Positions 21,133-32,985 of a stretch of DNA of 64,000 nt are shown piece by piece. The translations under genes and the position numbers were made by a program. Location: contig JNVV01000004.1 of the NCBI GenBank assembly GCA_000733355.1, forward strand, positions 476,181 through 540,180. Direction: 5' to 3'. The notes beneath the pieces were generated by a model. The model ran no database searches and was not told the origin of the DNA. It saw only the letters and a program-made list of their open reading frames with translations. Positions within the stretch are counted from its first letter, which is position 1, and every line of letters begins with the position of its first letter. This stretch comes from Falciphora oryzae (lineage: Eukaryota > Ascomycota > Sordariomycetes > Magnaporthales > Magnaporthaceae).

Positions 21133-22365
21133 CTACAGCTTCGCGCTCTCGTTCTTGACCTCGACCAGCATCTTGCCCGTGTTGGCGCCGTTGAACAGGT
21201 CCAGGAGCGCCTGCTCGACCTTGTCCAGGCCGCCCTTGACAACGGTCTCCTGCCTCTTGATCTTGCCCTCGGCGAGCCAGCCCGCGAGCTCCTGGCGCGC
21301 CTTGGGGATCTCGGCCGGGTAGTTGAGGACGATGAAGCCCTCCATCCTGATGGACATGGCGATGACCATGGACAGGTTCTGTTGTTGACCATGATGTGGT
21401 TAGTGATGCCCACTACATATTCCAGTGTACGGCAATTGTCCCTCGACATACCCTGATTCCCTTGACCTCGGTCGAGTTGTACTGGCTGATGGCGCCGCAC
21501 ATGACGAAGCGCGCAAACTTGTTGGCGCGCGTCAGGCACATCTCGAGGATCTCGCCGCCGACGTTGTCCCAGTAGACGTCGATGAACTTGGGCGTCGCCT
21601 CGGCGAACTTCTCCTTGAAGTCGGCCGCCTTGTAGTCGATGGCCGCGTCAAACCCGAGCTCCTCCTTCAGCCAGCGGCACTTGTCCGCGCCGCCCGCCAG
21701 GCCCACAACCCTGGCGCCGAAGATGTTCTTGGCCATCTGGCCGACGACCGAACCGGTGGCGCCGGCGGCGCCCGAGACGACGACGGTGTCGCCCGGCTTG
21801 ATGTTTGCGATCTTGGTGACGCCAAAGTAAGCCGTGAGACCCGTCATGCCCAGCACGCCCAGCAGGTCCGTCAGCTTGCCCGAGGAGGGGAGATCGAAGG
21901 GGGCCTCGAAGGCTCCCGGCCCGGACTCGGGCATGACGCAGACCTCCTGCCAGCCGGGGAAGCCGAAGACGACGTCGCCAACCTTGGCCTTGGAGGACTT
22001 GGAGGCCAGCACGCGCACCAGGCCGCCGCTCCGCATGACCTCGCCGATCTGGACGGGCGGGAGGTAGGAGCGGGTGTCTGTTTTTGGGTGTCAGTTAGTA
22101 ATTGGTCGTGAGACTGCGTTGCCTGCCAAGGAGCAAAACCCTCCCAGGGCTCACATGCAGGGCCCCCAGCGCTTCAAGACTGACTATTCATCCATCCCCT
22201 CATGGCCGGGTCGAGACTGAGGTACAGGGTCTCGGCGAGGATCTGGCCATCCTTCAGGTCGGCCTCAGTAGGGGCCGGCTGGACCTTCTTGGCAAAGGTC
22301 TTGCCCGGGGCGATGTTGCCGACGGGGCGCTCGGCCAGGACGACGGACGTGTTTGCCCTCTCCAT
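21133..22365 (-). CDS. NADPH-dependent MDR oxidoreductase (LTB4DH/PTGR family)
   Basis: Three exons: 22365..22185, 22077..21452 and 21378..21133; introns 22184..22078 (donor GTCAGT, branch TTACTAACT, CAG) and 21451..21379 (GTATGT, branch ATCACTAACC, CAG). The spliced protein is 350 residues. Features: N-terminal GroES-like domain with LYLSLDPAMRGWM (about 48-60), substrate-pocket residues before GFPGWQEV, and a Rossmann NADPH site VVSGAAGATGSVVGQMAK with the A-x-x-G-x-x-G pattern. It ends with the lid segment around GFIVLNY and a C-terminal GKMLVEV strand. There are no structural-zinc cysteines, as expected for this medium-chain reductase group, which reduces the C=C bond of enones and enals (alkenal/one reductase, leukotriene B4 12-hydroxydehydrogenase type). 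It is cytosolic. The natural substrate cannot be read from the sequence. Confidence 0.9.
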
Positions 22366-23969
22366 TTTGTGTGTTTTTTGAGGTTGCCGTGCGGTTGAAC
22401 GGTAGTGGTGCGTCTGTCTCGCGTGTCTTGTGGGAAGACCAGAGGCGGGTCGAGCGAGGGGTTAAGTGCGTTCTTCTGCAAGTCCGTCTTGGTGGCTTTT
22501 TCAAGGAAAAGGGTTTGGCTCGTTTAATTAGCGGTTGGTTCACGACTCAGGTTGTTCCCAGCCAGCCACCAGCCAGCGCACAACAGGGCCGAGGGCAGGA
22601 GACGGGCTTTTTAAAAGAACCCGACAATGGGCCCTTGATAATTACATGATGCGCGACACAGGCCTACGTAGCACGCACACATTCGAGCCGGTAGCTGATT
22701 AATCCCCCCGTGGCGGCCGGCGACCACACCGTAACCGGCTGCTGGCCCAGCCGCTCGAGCCTCGCGCCCTCCCGACAGGCGACGCAAAGCGGGCATCTCC
22801 GTTGTTTATTCTGGAGCTTCCTTCCAGGTCCGGAATGCCGCTCCGCGCCAGCGCCCCACTGTTGTCGGGGCGTGCGCCCCGAGTTGAGAAGGTCGGCCGA
22901 GAAAAGGGGTGGGCTGGCCCGGCTCGGGCGCTTTTGCGTAGCCCACCTGAAAAAAAAAATAGGGGGGGCTTGTACCGAGCGCGCCCCCAAGCTACCATCA
23001 CCAAGCCGGGAAAAGCAAGGGCAGGGATTCCGGCGGCTCGTCCATCTTTGGTCGGCACCAGTCGGCCAGCCAGTCGGATCTCCAATGGCACGCTCGCTCG
23101 CTCGCATCGCATTGCTGCAAAGCTTCACCGACTGTCAACAAAACGCAGGAGCCACTCTTCGGGGATCGCTGCGTCCGGGCCGTTAGGGCGTGCGACGGGG
23201 AGTCTGCGCCGCCGGTTGCCAGAATCAAGAAACACAAATGCAATGCATATTCTTCCCCGCCGCCCGCCAAAACAGGCGAGACCCGAGGAACTAGACCTGC
23301 TCTTTCTAGTGGCCCAATGTTCTTTCTCGCCTGGGTAGAGGTAGGTGGCCACCAGCCGCCTTGGAGGGGTTGCCATCCGCTTGCCTGCCCCGTCAACTGT
23401 CGTCATGCCGAGGCATGAAAGGGGAGGCCGGCCATTTCGCAAGGGAAAAAAAAAAAAAAAAAGGCGCCAGGGCACCTGCTGCAGCCCGCTCCGTTCTCCA
23501 CGCCGCCATGCAAGGCCTGTGTCAGTGCCTGCATCACCCCGCCCCGGCGGCCGCGACTTGTCGAATCTGGTGTCTTCTCCGAACGCCATCATGACATCGT
23601 CGCGGCTGGGATAGGGCACAACTCCGTGCCTCTCGACGGAGATTATCGCGGCACTGTGAGGGACGACGCGAGGCCCCTTTGAGATGCGCCGTCAAAAACG
23701 CCATGGCGCGCCAGCCATGACTTGATCTTGACCAGACTGACCTTGGCCCGACTCCCGGCCCCGCCGACCCCGCTTCTTCCAGAAGACGTGCCAAGACTCC
23801 AAAGGGCTGCGATATTTTTAGAGGCCGTGTCTGCCGTTCAGGGGTCGGTGATTTCAAATCCGACGTCACTCGCTCTGGTCGTGAAATGTACCCATCCATT
23901 ACGGAAACTTGGCTCGACAAAGTAAACTGCTGCTACACTAACCAAACAAAAGATTGGATACTTGCACCA
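22366..23969. other. No supported gene
   Basis: A 1.6-kb gap upstream of the MDR gene and downstream of the WSC pseudogene. Long frames mirror each other on both strands. A 19-A run lies at 23449-23467. I see no domain or credible splice model. Confidence 0.5.
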
Positions 23970-26468
23970 TTACTCCTTGTGCCTAACCTTCCGTCTCTCC
24001 CTTGCCTCGCGAGAGACAACAGCTGCGCGTGTTTCCTCCCTGCTGTGTTTGCCCGCGCCAGCGCCTTCACCATCGTGATCCTCCATCTCACTGCTCTCCT
24101 GCTTCCGACGCTCCTGGCCAACCAGCCAGACCGATAATCCCTTCCAGGGATCGAGCCCGAATGACTCGCCGTTCTCGCCCAAGTCCGAGCGCGGCAGCGC
24201 GGATAGGGTCTCGTTTGAAGGAGTCGATCCCGATGTGCCCTCCCTGCGGACGACAAGCCCACCAACCAAGGGAAGCGCAGTGAGCGGCGGCCCCGTCCCG
24301 TGGACGCAGCAACAACCGACCGCGATCATGGTTGGATTGGCTTCGCAGTTGGAAAGTATGGCCGGTATGCTCGTGAGGGCACCGCGCCATGTCGCGCAGA
24401 ATGACGCCGCCGCGACACTGTTGGCTGTATTCCTCATTGCGCGGATGCAGTTGTCTGCCTTGCACTTCGTGTTTGTCCCGCGGTCGCACGTCGCAGTTGT
24501 CATCGACGCCGTCGTTGTTATCGACATCGTCGATGTTGGCGTTGTTGGCATCGGTGGTGTTGATGTCGGCACCATTGCTGCCGTGGATGTTGGGCTTGCC
24601 GTGGTAGTGCTGCTGGTCGGTGTCCTGCTCGAAACCGGGAGCAGGGGGCTCCTATAGAGTAGCAAGCGACTGCTCCCGCTGCACTGCTGAGACGGGTTGC
24701 CCGTGCAAGGCTTGTTGCAATCCGCCATTGGAGCTGGACCGCTATTTTATGCCACGCTATCCCCGCCCCAACACTCCTGACCCCATTCCAGGCCGGCGTA
24801 GGCAAATCCGGTACAGAATTGAAGGCATGATTCCACCATCATGTTGTCCGCGTGGAATTTCTTGCCCAGAACCGCGCGGGTGCCATTTGTCAAATCTGTC
24901 CAGCAAGATACCAAGTTGTACGAGTCACCGCTTTGTGGGTAGGAAAAAGCAGACGTCGGGGGCACCGTGCTGCTCGTCGAGGTGCTGCTAGTGGAGGTGC
25001 TTCTCGTTGAAGTGCTACTTGTCGTGCTGGTTGTCGAGGCGCTTGTTGAGGAGCTGCTGATCGTCGAGGAGCTGCCGCTCGTCGACGCACTGCTAGTTGT
25101 TGAACTGCTAGCCGTCGTGCTACTTGACGAGCTGCTCGAGGCGGCGCTTGCATGCTACTCGAGGTGCTACTGGAAGTAGATGTGGCGCTCGTTTGAGAGC
25201 TGCCCGCCAAGGCATTGATGACAAGAGTGTCACTGGTAGTGTTGCTCGCCAGGCCGCCAGTTGTGCTTGTCTGAGTGTTATTTGTTGACGCGCTGCTTGT
25301 TTGAGTGCTGTTTGTTTGAGTGCTGTTTGTTTGAGTGCTGTTTGTTTGAGTGCTGTTTGTTTGAGTGCTGTTTGTTTGAGTGCTGTTTGTTTGAGTGCTG
25401 CCTGTTTGAGAGCCGCCTGCCAAAGTGTTGATTACAGGAGAGTCACTTGAAGAAGTGCCGCTCGCCACGCTAATAGCTGCCTGGGAGCTGCTCATCTGGG
25501 TGATGTTTGCTTGGGAACTGGTTCCTGTTTCCGATGCAGTTCCTGTTTTCGAAGAGGAAGAGTTTCTTGTGCTGCTTGTCCGACTGCTGCTTGTTATAAC
25601 AATGCCACCTTCCGTTGTGCTCGTTTGAGTGCTGCTAGTTCCGGCACTGCTTGCTGAAGCACCATTCGTGTCGGTAGTTGCCAGGGTGCTTGTTTGTACA
25701 CTGCTTGCCCGAGTATTACTGAGTTCAGTGGTGCTCGTTTCAGTGCTACCTGCGAGGGCAATACTCGTCTGGGTGCTTGTCTGGGTAATGCTCGCTTGGG
25801 AGCTACCCGCTTCCGTGTTAACCGTTTCTGTGCCGCTGGGCTGGGTGTTTGTTCGGGCGGTGCTTGCCTGCGCGTTCTCTTGGGTGCTAATCTCCGTGGC
25901 TGCTTCGGTGGAACTCGTTTGTGTGGCCTCTGTGTCGGCGGTGCTTGTCTGCGTGGCGTCTGCCTGGGCGCTCGTTTGGCTGCTGCTTCCCTCCACGTTG
26001 TTTGTGCCTACCTGGACGCCGCTGCTCGTATCAGTGTTGTCTGTTACAGCGTTGCCTAGCGTGTTGCTTGACTTTGTCGATGGAAACCTCAGTACTGCTC
26101 GTTTGCGCATTATCCGCCTCGGTGCCGGTTGCTCCCGTATTGGCAAAAGGGGCGGCGAGTTGACCGAACGAAGGAGGTGTTGCCGTGGGAGACTGGCCAC
26201 TGACGGTGTTGCTTGTTGTAGTTGGATTCAGTGGCAGCGCATCTGAGACCGAGCTACTGATGGTAGTCGACAGGGAGGTGACTGTCTGGGTGTTGTCTCC
26301 CCGCGCATTGGTGGAAGCACTTGAGGCCTCGCTTGACGGTGGAGGAATCGCCAGGCTCGCTAGCAGTGCTCTGTGGCGCAGTTCCGGGGAAGAGGATAGA
26401 ACGGAAATGGAAGATTCTGTGCTTGGGATGGAAGTGCCCACAGTGCCCGGCGACGAAGACGTTGTCTA
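23970..26468 (-). pseudogene. Decayed Ser/Thr-rich WSC-domain protein
   Basis: On the minus strand a Ser/Thr/Gln-rich region (26440 to about 24970) leads into a WSC domain (SCWTDLTNGT at about 24910, ADNMMVESCLQFC, then DCNKPCTGNPSQQC) and a Cys-rich fungal module (CKADNCIRAMRN...FCATW...CCCV, 24510-24320). The open frame changes at about 26080 and about 25150. In-frame stops are TAG (26466-26468) and TAA (24747-24749). The WSC carbohydrate-binding motif ECWCG has become ECWGG. No GT-AG intron removes the TAA. WSC proteins bind cell-wall polysaccharide as sensors or lectins. Both stops could come from CAG/CAA codons by C-to-T change. The Ser/Thr frame continues upstream of 26468 toward the GH16 gene, so this may be its lost C-terminal half. 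Confidence 0.65.
25298..25410 (-). repeat. 15-bp coding tandem repeat (NSTQT)n
   Basis: About seven near-identical 15-base units in the Ser/Thr-rich region, each encoding Asn-Ser-Thr-Gln-Thr. The first and last copies diverge. Such repeats change length by slippage and encode O-glycosylated stalks. Confidence 0.9.
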
Positions 26469-26589
26469 AGTACTACCGACCTCCCCGTCATCGGCGGCAG
26501 GACTAGTAGATTGGCCAGACCGAGGTTCATATGGAGCAAGTGTGTCGCTTGTGTTGGTGACGCTGCCTCCGCACTATCAGAGGTAGCGA

Positions 26590-28830
26590 CTATGGCGTCA
26601 TCAGGGGTAGCAGTTGTGACGTCAGAGGCACTAATGTCCGAGGTAGTGGTATGAAAGCTGAGATAATATCCGGACTTGCGACAACGTTGTTGGACCCGGC
26701 TACAACGTCGATATTGGCTCCCGCTGCGTTGTTTGATCCCAGGCCTGCCGCCGGTGGCCTGGCACCTCTCAAAGGTTGAGGTCTGGGGCTGCTACCTCCC
26801 GAGGTACTCGGGACGGGGGAAGTCTCTGAGGAAGTAGGAAGGGAGGAAGTCGAAGTCTCCGTAGAGGCCGAAGAGGATAACCCGGCACTCGGAACCGGAC
26901 TGGTCGGGGCGGACGTGACCCCCGGAGCCGTGGTGGTAGTAGACACCGCGCGGTTGCGGGTGGTCGCCCTTCCGCTCCCGAACGAACCCCTCGTAGGGCG
27001 GGCACCTGTGCCCGATTCGGTTGCCTCCGTGCCAGAAGCCCTTGTAGGACGAGAGAATGCCCCGTCTCTTGTCCTTGATGAGCCAGAAGCCCTTGGAGGG
27101 CGAGAAAACGTGCTGTCTCTTGTTCTCGATGCCCCTGGGGGCCCATGGCGGGCGCTGCCTCTGGTCCTCGAAGCGTCGGAGGTTTTCTGCGGGCGGAGAA
27201 CTGTGCGAGTTCCGATTCTTGATGAGATGGAAAACCGCCCGGGGCGGCGGCTGCTGGTGCTTGTGGGGGTCGCGAAGGGGAGCGCGTTATTGAGATCCGT
27301 GCTCGCCATGTTAGAAACACTGTTTAGTGTAGGAATCGTAGGGACGCCCCCCTGGCCGCCCCTTGAGAATAGTAGCCTCCCGGGTCTGTGTAGGCCGTTG
27401 GATCTATGTGTTGGGGAGGCTGGCGAAGAGGACGCAGCACCCGGGAAGGACAAAACCCTCCGAGTTGAGATGTCGCCGGGTCTCAATGCGCTCTGTTTGC
27501 CTCCTCTCCTCACAGGTGGTAATGCCGATGCAGCGGCAGTACCCTGGGTCCTGCTGATACTGGCGATCCTAGTGACCGGGTTACGATTCAGCTCGGGCTT
27601 ACTGACCCAATTAAACAAGCTGGGCCTTGAGCATAATCCGTATGCCGACTGACACCCCGTGCCACAAAAGTCCGCCGAGCTGCCACAGTAGCTATAGCGC
27701 AAGCGGCACTCGCCAAAGGCACTGCCTTGGCAGCTCATCCCGACATCGGCGACACAAGCCCCTCGCTCGCTCTTTGGGAGGCCCACCAGTAGCGGCTGTC
27801 TTGACGGGTTGTTGGCCCCCAAGGACTGGACGCCCCCGGGTCCGGCGCGGGCCGTGTCGTTGGTGGGTCTCAAACTCTTCGTGCCGTCTGCGTCGTCTGC
27901 GTACTCGTAGTTTCCGGCCGGGCTATAGTTCGTGACGGGGACGTTACGCAGGTAGGCCGTATACGGCCCGCCCTGGGTGTCGGTCTGCCCGCCAGCCCAA
28001 TCGACGACGTCTGGGCCGTTAGACGGGTCACCGTCAGCCCAGACTCCGAACTGGATCTTGGATGGCGTCTGCGGGAACGGCTCGCCATCCTCGTCAGCGT
28101 CGGCAGCGAGGCGTGTGTTGACAATCTTGCCGTCGATGAGCCAGTCAATCTTCTCTGGCGTCCAGTCGATGGAGTAGGCGTGGACCGAGTCTTGCGGATT
28201 GTCAACGGCCTCCCAGATGCGACGGTCGTTACTACCCGTCGAACCCTGATCGGAGACGTTGGTCTGCACAAGACCTTGGTCCTGCCCAAGGTTGTTACCA
28301 GACCAGCCCCAATGGGCCCCTTCACCCTCGTCGGGCTTGAGCGCTGCCGAGGTGATAACACCCCTGCCCGGGGCGGCCTGCAAGTCGAACTCGACGCGGC
28401 CGTACCAGATGCAAAAGCCGGACTCGAGCTGGGGCGCGTCATGTCGATTCACGTATTGCAGGCCAGCCCCCCTGTCGTCGTGAGTGATGTTGGAGCCACT
28501 CGGGATACGCCGGTAGTCGGTGAGGTCGGCAGACGGCGGCTTACGGAAGTCGACTCCGTAGCCGTGCCGTAGGAGGCCTGGGACTGGAGCAAATGACGGG
28601 GGAGGGGGCGACCCAGCACGGAGTGACGTTGGGACTAAGGGCGTCAAGTGAAATTGAGCCGGCTGTTAGTCACTGCATTGCAGTTCCGAATAGAAGCCAG
28701 AGTTGTGCAGGGGCTGAGACAGCGTACCTTCGGGGCGTGGGCAGTAGCATGCCGCCTCCGCAGCCTGTGCTAGCGAAGACAGTGCTGCCAAGACCACCAT
28801 AAGGCGAAGAAGTGGGTGGTCGAGTGGCAT
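26590..28830 (-). CDS. Secreted GH16 (Crh-type) protein with CBM18, degenerate active site
   Basis: Exon 1 at 28830..28728 encodes a signal peptide (LMVVLAALSSLAQAAEA). A 93-base intron follows (28727..28635; GTACGC, branch GTGACTAACA, TAG), then exon 2 at 28634..26590. The product is 715 residues. Residues about 45-270 form a GH16 jelly roll of the Crh chitin-glucan transglycosylase type: FCIWYGRVEFDLQA, GVITSAALK, WSGNNLGQ, VHAYSIDWTPEKIDWLIDGK and KIQFGVWADGD. The catalytic box expected as DEIDxEW reads DEGEGAHWGW here: the central Asp and the acid/base Glu are missing, so activity is doubtful. A CBM18-like chitin-binding module follows (CRLRYSYCGSSADFCGTGCQ), then a long Ser/Thr/Arg/Pro-rich tail. 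Active family members crosslink chitin to glucan in the wall and are often GPI-anchored; no GPI signal is seen at this stop. The final ~30 residues look frame-shifted, so the stop may not be original. Confidence 0.75.
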
Positions 28831-29773
28831 CACACTGGCTAGCGGCGGGTGTGTAGGAACGCTAGTTCAGATCTTAGCCTCGATGGGCGTTGCAGATCGC
28901 AGATCCGTCTGTGGAGAGGGATCTCGACGACCCCAAAGGAGCTCGAGGGACACAAGATGATGGTATCTTAAATAGGCCACAGAGGATGAAATGGCAATCA
29001 TGCCGTCACCAAATCCGTGATGTCAACGGTAAAACCGCCGAAGCCGTCACGGCGGCGATGAGCCACTGAAGCTGCGATGGCTGCCGAAAACGGATGGACC
29101 GGGGTGAGTCCATGATGTTTGCCCTGACTTTTCGTCTTTGTTAGGAGAATCGGATTTCAGGGTTGCTGGGAGCGCGATGGGCCGTAACCAGCATCCTAGC
29201 GGTCAATCATCTAGACCCTTTCTCCCCAACTGTGGCCGAGACAAGGAATGGGGATACCAGCGCACTAACAGTCAGGTCTCAGATGGCAGCGATTAGGTCT
29301 CGGATGCTGGCAGACAGACCTGGGTCAAGGCCATAGAATGGGCAAAAGGAGGAGGCCGCTTGAGACTGGGAGTGCGCCCGTCTATGCTTGGTGGTTGCCG
29401 GCCTCATAGCCGAGGGTCGTTTTCAGGGCGGTTGTGGGAAAAGTGTAGGGGGTTCCATCCCAAAAGGTGCTCCCGTCGTTCTCGGTCAAAAAAGAGCCAA
29501 AGGTGAGCTGGAAGTGGGTGCTCTAGGTGGATCCCGTAGCCGAATGGGTTGCCGGGGGCAAAGAGAAGGAGCGGCCGAGCAGTTTGGGCAAAACCAGAGC
29601 AGAGCAAACGGGCAATACTTTGACGTGGAGAGTTGAGCTGCCCAGGCAACCACCAGAAGCCACTCTCCGCAGTCTGCTATCAGCCCGCCACCAGCCGTGT
29701 CACTTGACCACAGCACCTTGGATATTTGCACATAACAGAGAAAGTGCCTCGGCATACCGCATCCGTCATCAAA
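28831..29773. other. Divergent promoter region
   Basis: Lies between the GH16 gene (-) and the gene at 29774 (+), so it should hold both promoters. A TATTTAAG at about 28965-28972 on the minus strand could be a TATA element of the GH16 gene. No gene seen. Confidence 0.45.
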
Positions 29774-30279
29774 ATGGACTCTCACGACGACGAAATCCAG
29801 CAGGCAGTCGTCGACTTGACGGTAAGGACGCACACTTGTCGAATCCGCGGGACGCAAAACCCTCCACAAAGTCCACTTGACTCTCAGGATGACCCGACTG
29901 GTATGCTGACAACCATGCCTTTCCCACACCACCGACGCAACAGGCCGACGAGTGGCAGCCCGCGCAGCGCTTCATCAAGCTCAACGAGCACCAGCACTAC
30001 GACCGACACCGGGCGATGCGCTTCTGGCAGCCGGGCCAGCCGAACCAGCTCGAGTTCGCCGTCGAGCTCTTCATGCGCCCGGAGCTGATGGACGCCATGC
30101 CGCGCGGCTGCTCGGTCGAGTGGGTGCGGCTCAAGGTCTCGATGCTGCCCGACATCACGCGCCTGCTCGAGACGTGCCAGCCGCCCAACCCGCCCGACCG
30201 CGTCTGGGAGGTGCTGCTGCAGATGGTCTCGGAGCAGTCCATGTTGCACGAGCGCGTCATGGAGATGCTCAACCGGTAG
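29774..30279 (+). CDS. Small conserved-looking protein, unknown function
   Basis: Two exons, 29774..29821 and 29944..30279, joined over a 122-base intron (GTAAGG...CAACAG, branch TGCTGAC), giving 127 residues. The first exon encodes MDSHDDEIQQAVVDLT and continues in phase into ADEWQPAQRFIKLNEH. The rest is mainly amphipathic helix: FWQPGQPNQLEFAVELFMRP, then MLPDITRLLETCQPP and WEVLLQMVSEQSMLHERVME. There is no signal peptide, membrane helix or known motif. Codon use looks coding throughout and stop/frame integrity is good. It looks like a small cytosolic or nuclear helical protein; I do not recognise the family. It is divergent from the GH16 gene and could share its promoter region. Confidence 0.6.
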
Positions 30280-31294
30280 GGGGTCTGTGACTGGGAAACT
30301 GTTGCCAAATTGGCTTCTGTTTAGCTGGTGGTTGGAAGACGACATTCAGCGTGGGAGACAGCACGTGGAGAAACCGGGCCTGGACGGCACCATGGGAATC
30401 GGGACGGTGAAAGGCATCACCAAGAGGACGATTGGTATGGGCAATTCTGGAGAGGGGAACCGGCAAGAGGAATTCTAGGACAGAGGAACCTTTGGAGACG
30501 ATAGAGACGGACAGGAACAGACTAAGAAAAAAAGACCATCTCATCGAGAGGTTGAGCCCTCCGCCACCAAATGCCTCCGCGCGGAATTGATCGCGCCTTG
30601 GATGTCGATCGTCGCTGTGTCCGTGCATCCAATCAGCGCGACTCCGCTGTGACGGTCCGGAAATAGCAGAAGAAAATCCTGGGAAACCGGTGGGCGCGTG
30701 CCGGGCCACAGAAACGCCGAGAACCAGCATCGCAGGGGGCGCCTGTGGCGAATAACAAAGAAAGCTCTGGCTTGGGAGCTTGGGTGGCTCGGTGGGCAGA
30801 AAACATGCCAGATGCTTGACGGCCGTCAATGCAAGCACAGCAAACCGCAACTCGTCCACTCGTCTTTTTTTCGCATGGCCCAACGGGGCGCAGCCGCGTT
30901 TTCCCTGGGGCGGATCTGGAGATCGACAGCCAGTCAGGGCCACCTGCAGGGATTGATGCAGGGGAGCCAAGCCACCCGCTGCAGGGCTTCCCAGCCGATC
31001 CACCGGGGCATTTGAAACAGGGCAGGGCGGGCAGGGGTCCTGGGCCAGGGAGAGGCGCCTAAACCCAGGGTTTTTGCTGGCGCGACGTCATCAGCAAAAA
31101 CGGGGATGCTCCCCACGATCCCGCGAGCCCTTTTTAGATTCCATGTTTTCTCTTGGATGCCCAACTCTTGCAAATTTGGCCACTTTCGTTTCTTCCCAAC
31201 GACCAAAGTGTCGCGTTCTTTTCCTTTGTCCTTTCAGTGCTTTCTTCCAATTCTTACGACATTCGATTGAGACCCCAACGTCACGACCATCACC
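30280..31294. other. No supported gene
   Basis: Overlapping frames on both strands only. The last 250 bases, pyrimidine-rich, are likely the promoter and 5' UTR of the membrane-protein gene. Confidence 0.5.
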
Positions 31295-32393
31295 ATGGTG
31301 TTTGAGAAAGCAAACTGCACAAACGTGCGGTCGTCAGTCCCCAGCGATGCCGGCATTGCTGGCACTGGTGTAAGTTCAGCATCTCGAACCGTACCCCCCA
31401 ACCAAAGGCCACCCGCACCTGCTGACGACAACGGGCGCAACACAGGTCCTCCTCTCATTCATCTTCACCGCGGCCCTCGCCCTGGCCATGAGCGCCTCGC
31501 TCATCTTCCAAGAGTTCCGCGCGTGCCGGCGCAAGGACGGCTACTGCAAGCCGCACACGATCCGGCGCAAGCTCCTCAACTCGTACTCGGACCAGCAGAT
31601 CCTGACCGGCATCGGCCTGCAGAGCGTCGGGCTCGCGAAGGCCGCAACCCTGGTCCCCTACCACTTCTTCATCATCTGGATGCTGAGCCTGCTCTCCATG
31701 GCCGTGCACAACGCAACCCTGCTCGCCCTCGTCCACGACTTCCGCCGCGACTGGGTCCTGCGCTGGCTGCGCCAGTTCCTCATGTTCGTCAACCTGGCCC
31801 TGTCGTGCGTCTACGGCGTCTACATGCTTCGCGCCACGGCCCGGAATATCGAGCCTACATTACCGATCGCGTGCGTGTGGGGAGACCAGGGCATCAGGCC
31901 GCCCGCCAGCGACGCCGCCATCAACTACATCGGTACCGCCGCCGTCGTCGCCGGCAACTGCGCCGTCTTCGCCCTGGCCACCTGGTACCTGCACAGCCGC
32001 AGTCAGCGCTTCTACAAGACCATTCAGGTCGTCGGCGTCGTGCTGATGACCGCCATCGCCATCGGCGCCGGCGTCCGCATCGGCCTGCTGTCCCAGGCCT
32101 TCGGTGAGCCGACGGTCCCGTTGACCGACCGCAGCGAGACGGACTGGAGCTTCGGCCAGCTGCTGTCGCTGCTGATGCTCCTGCTCCCCGCCATCTCGGT
32201 GCTCGAGATCTACCGCGGCGACCTCAAGGTCGCGCCCCCCGTTGAGGACAAGTCGTACCTGGACGGCTCCGCCGCCGCGTCGCCTGGCGGGCAGGAGGAG
32301 GAGATGCAGAGGAACCCGCGAGTGAGGACCAACCAAAACACGTTTGAGCCGAACCCCTTCTTTGGTTCCCAGACTGACTTGTTCAAGAAGTGA
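31295..32393 (+). CDS. Seven-helix membrane protein, unknown function
   Basis: Two exons, 31295..31369 and 31446..32393, with a 76-base intron (GTAAGT, branch TGCTGACGAC, CACAG), giving 340 residues. Exon 1 encodes a polar N terminus with an N-x-T site (NCTNV). Exon 2 opens with a helix (VLLSFIFTAALALAMSASLI). Seven hydrophobic spans can be counted at about 26-46, 71-85, 85-110, 128-146, 185-205, 214-237 and 250-270, then an 80-residue polar tail. The first loop holds CRRKDGYCKPH, a conserved-looking Cys pair. The layout resembles fungal orphan seven-helix proteins, including receptor-like ones, but no GPCR motif (DRY, NPxxY) is seen. Localisation is probably plasma membrane. The intron placement is supported by an unbroken helix at the join. 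Confidence 0.75.
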
Positions 32394-32739
32394 TGGGTTG
32401 GATCTTGTTGATATTTCTCAAAATACGGTGCAAATATTTTGTCATCCTGAATTCATATATATATTCATACTACCGTTATGTCTATATAAGACCTCGGTGC
32501 CTCTACTATGTAGTATTTACATGTAAAAACCCTTGAACTCGTCCTCGGGTGCGTGTCGCCCCCGCTCCGGAGCCTGGGAGTAAAAACCATGTCTGCTCTT
32601 CGTATACGGTCCTGCTGTGTTGAACAGTGGTACCGTCTGCTTGTCTTCATGCGACTGCTCGTAAGGGTTCCGTCGTGGAAGCGTCCTTGTGATCAGTGGA
32701 ACAAAAGGAAAGTACGTAAGGGAATGAGGGTGTGTTGCG
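32394..32739. other. 3' flank, no gene
   Basis: AT-rich 3' UTR-like sequence after the membrane-protein stop (to about 32530), then GC-rich sequence leading to the tandem repeat. Confidence 0.5.
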
Positions 32740-32985
32740 CCGGGGCAGCGTCTCGGTGCCGGGTCTCGCCCTCGTGGCGAAACGGCTGTGTTGGTACTCG
32801 TGTTGTGGCGTCCTGGTGTGGCTTTTCCGCGTGAGTTGGCCCGGCTCCGCTCCGGGTCCCAACCGGGGCAGCGCCTTGGTGTCGGGTCTCGCCCTCGTGG
32901 CGGAATGTTTGTGTTGGTACTCGTGTTGTGGCGCCCTGATGTGGCTTCTTCGCGTGAGTTGGCCCGGCTCTGCTCCGGGTCCCAG
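32740..32985. repeat. Two-copy 123-bp tandem repeat
   Basis: The unit starting CCGGGGCAGCG at 32740 recurs at 32863 with few differences (GGGTCTCGCCCTCGTGGCG, GTTGGTACTCGTGTTGTGGC and GTGAGTTGGCCCGGCTC blocks shared). It is not coding in an obvious frame. Confidence 0.85.

Noticed and set aside
24967..26246. Leu/Val-rich plus-strand frames that look like membrane proteins
   Set aside because: They are the antisense of Ser/Thr repeats (AGC/ACC against GCT/GGT), a known artefact.
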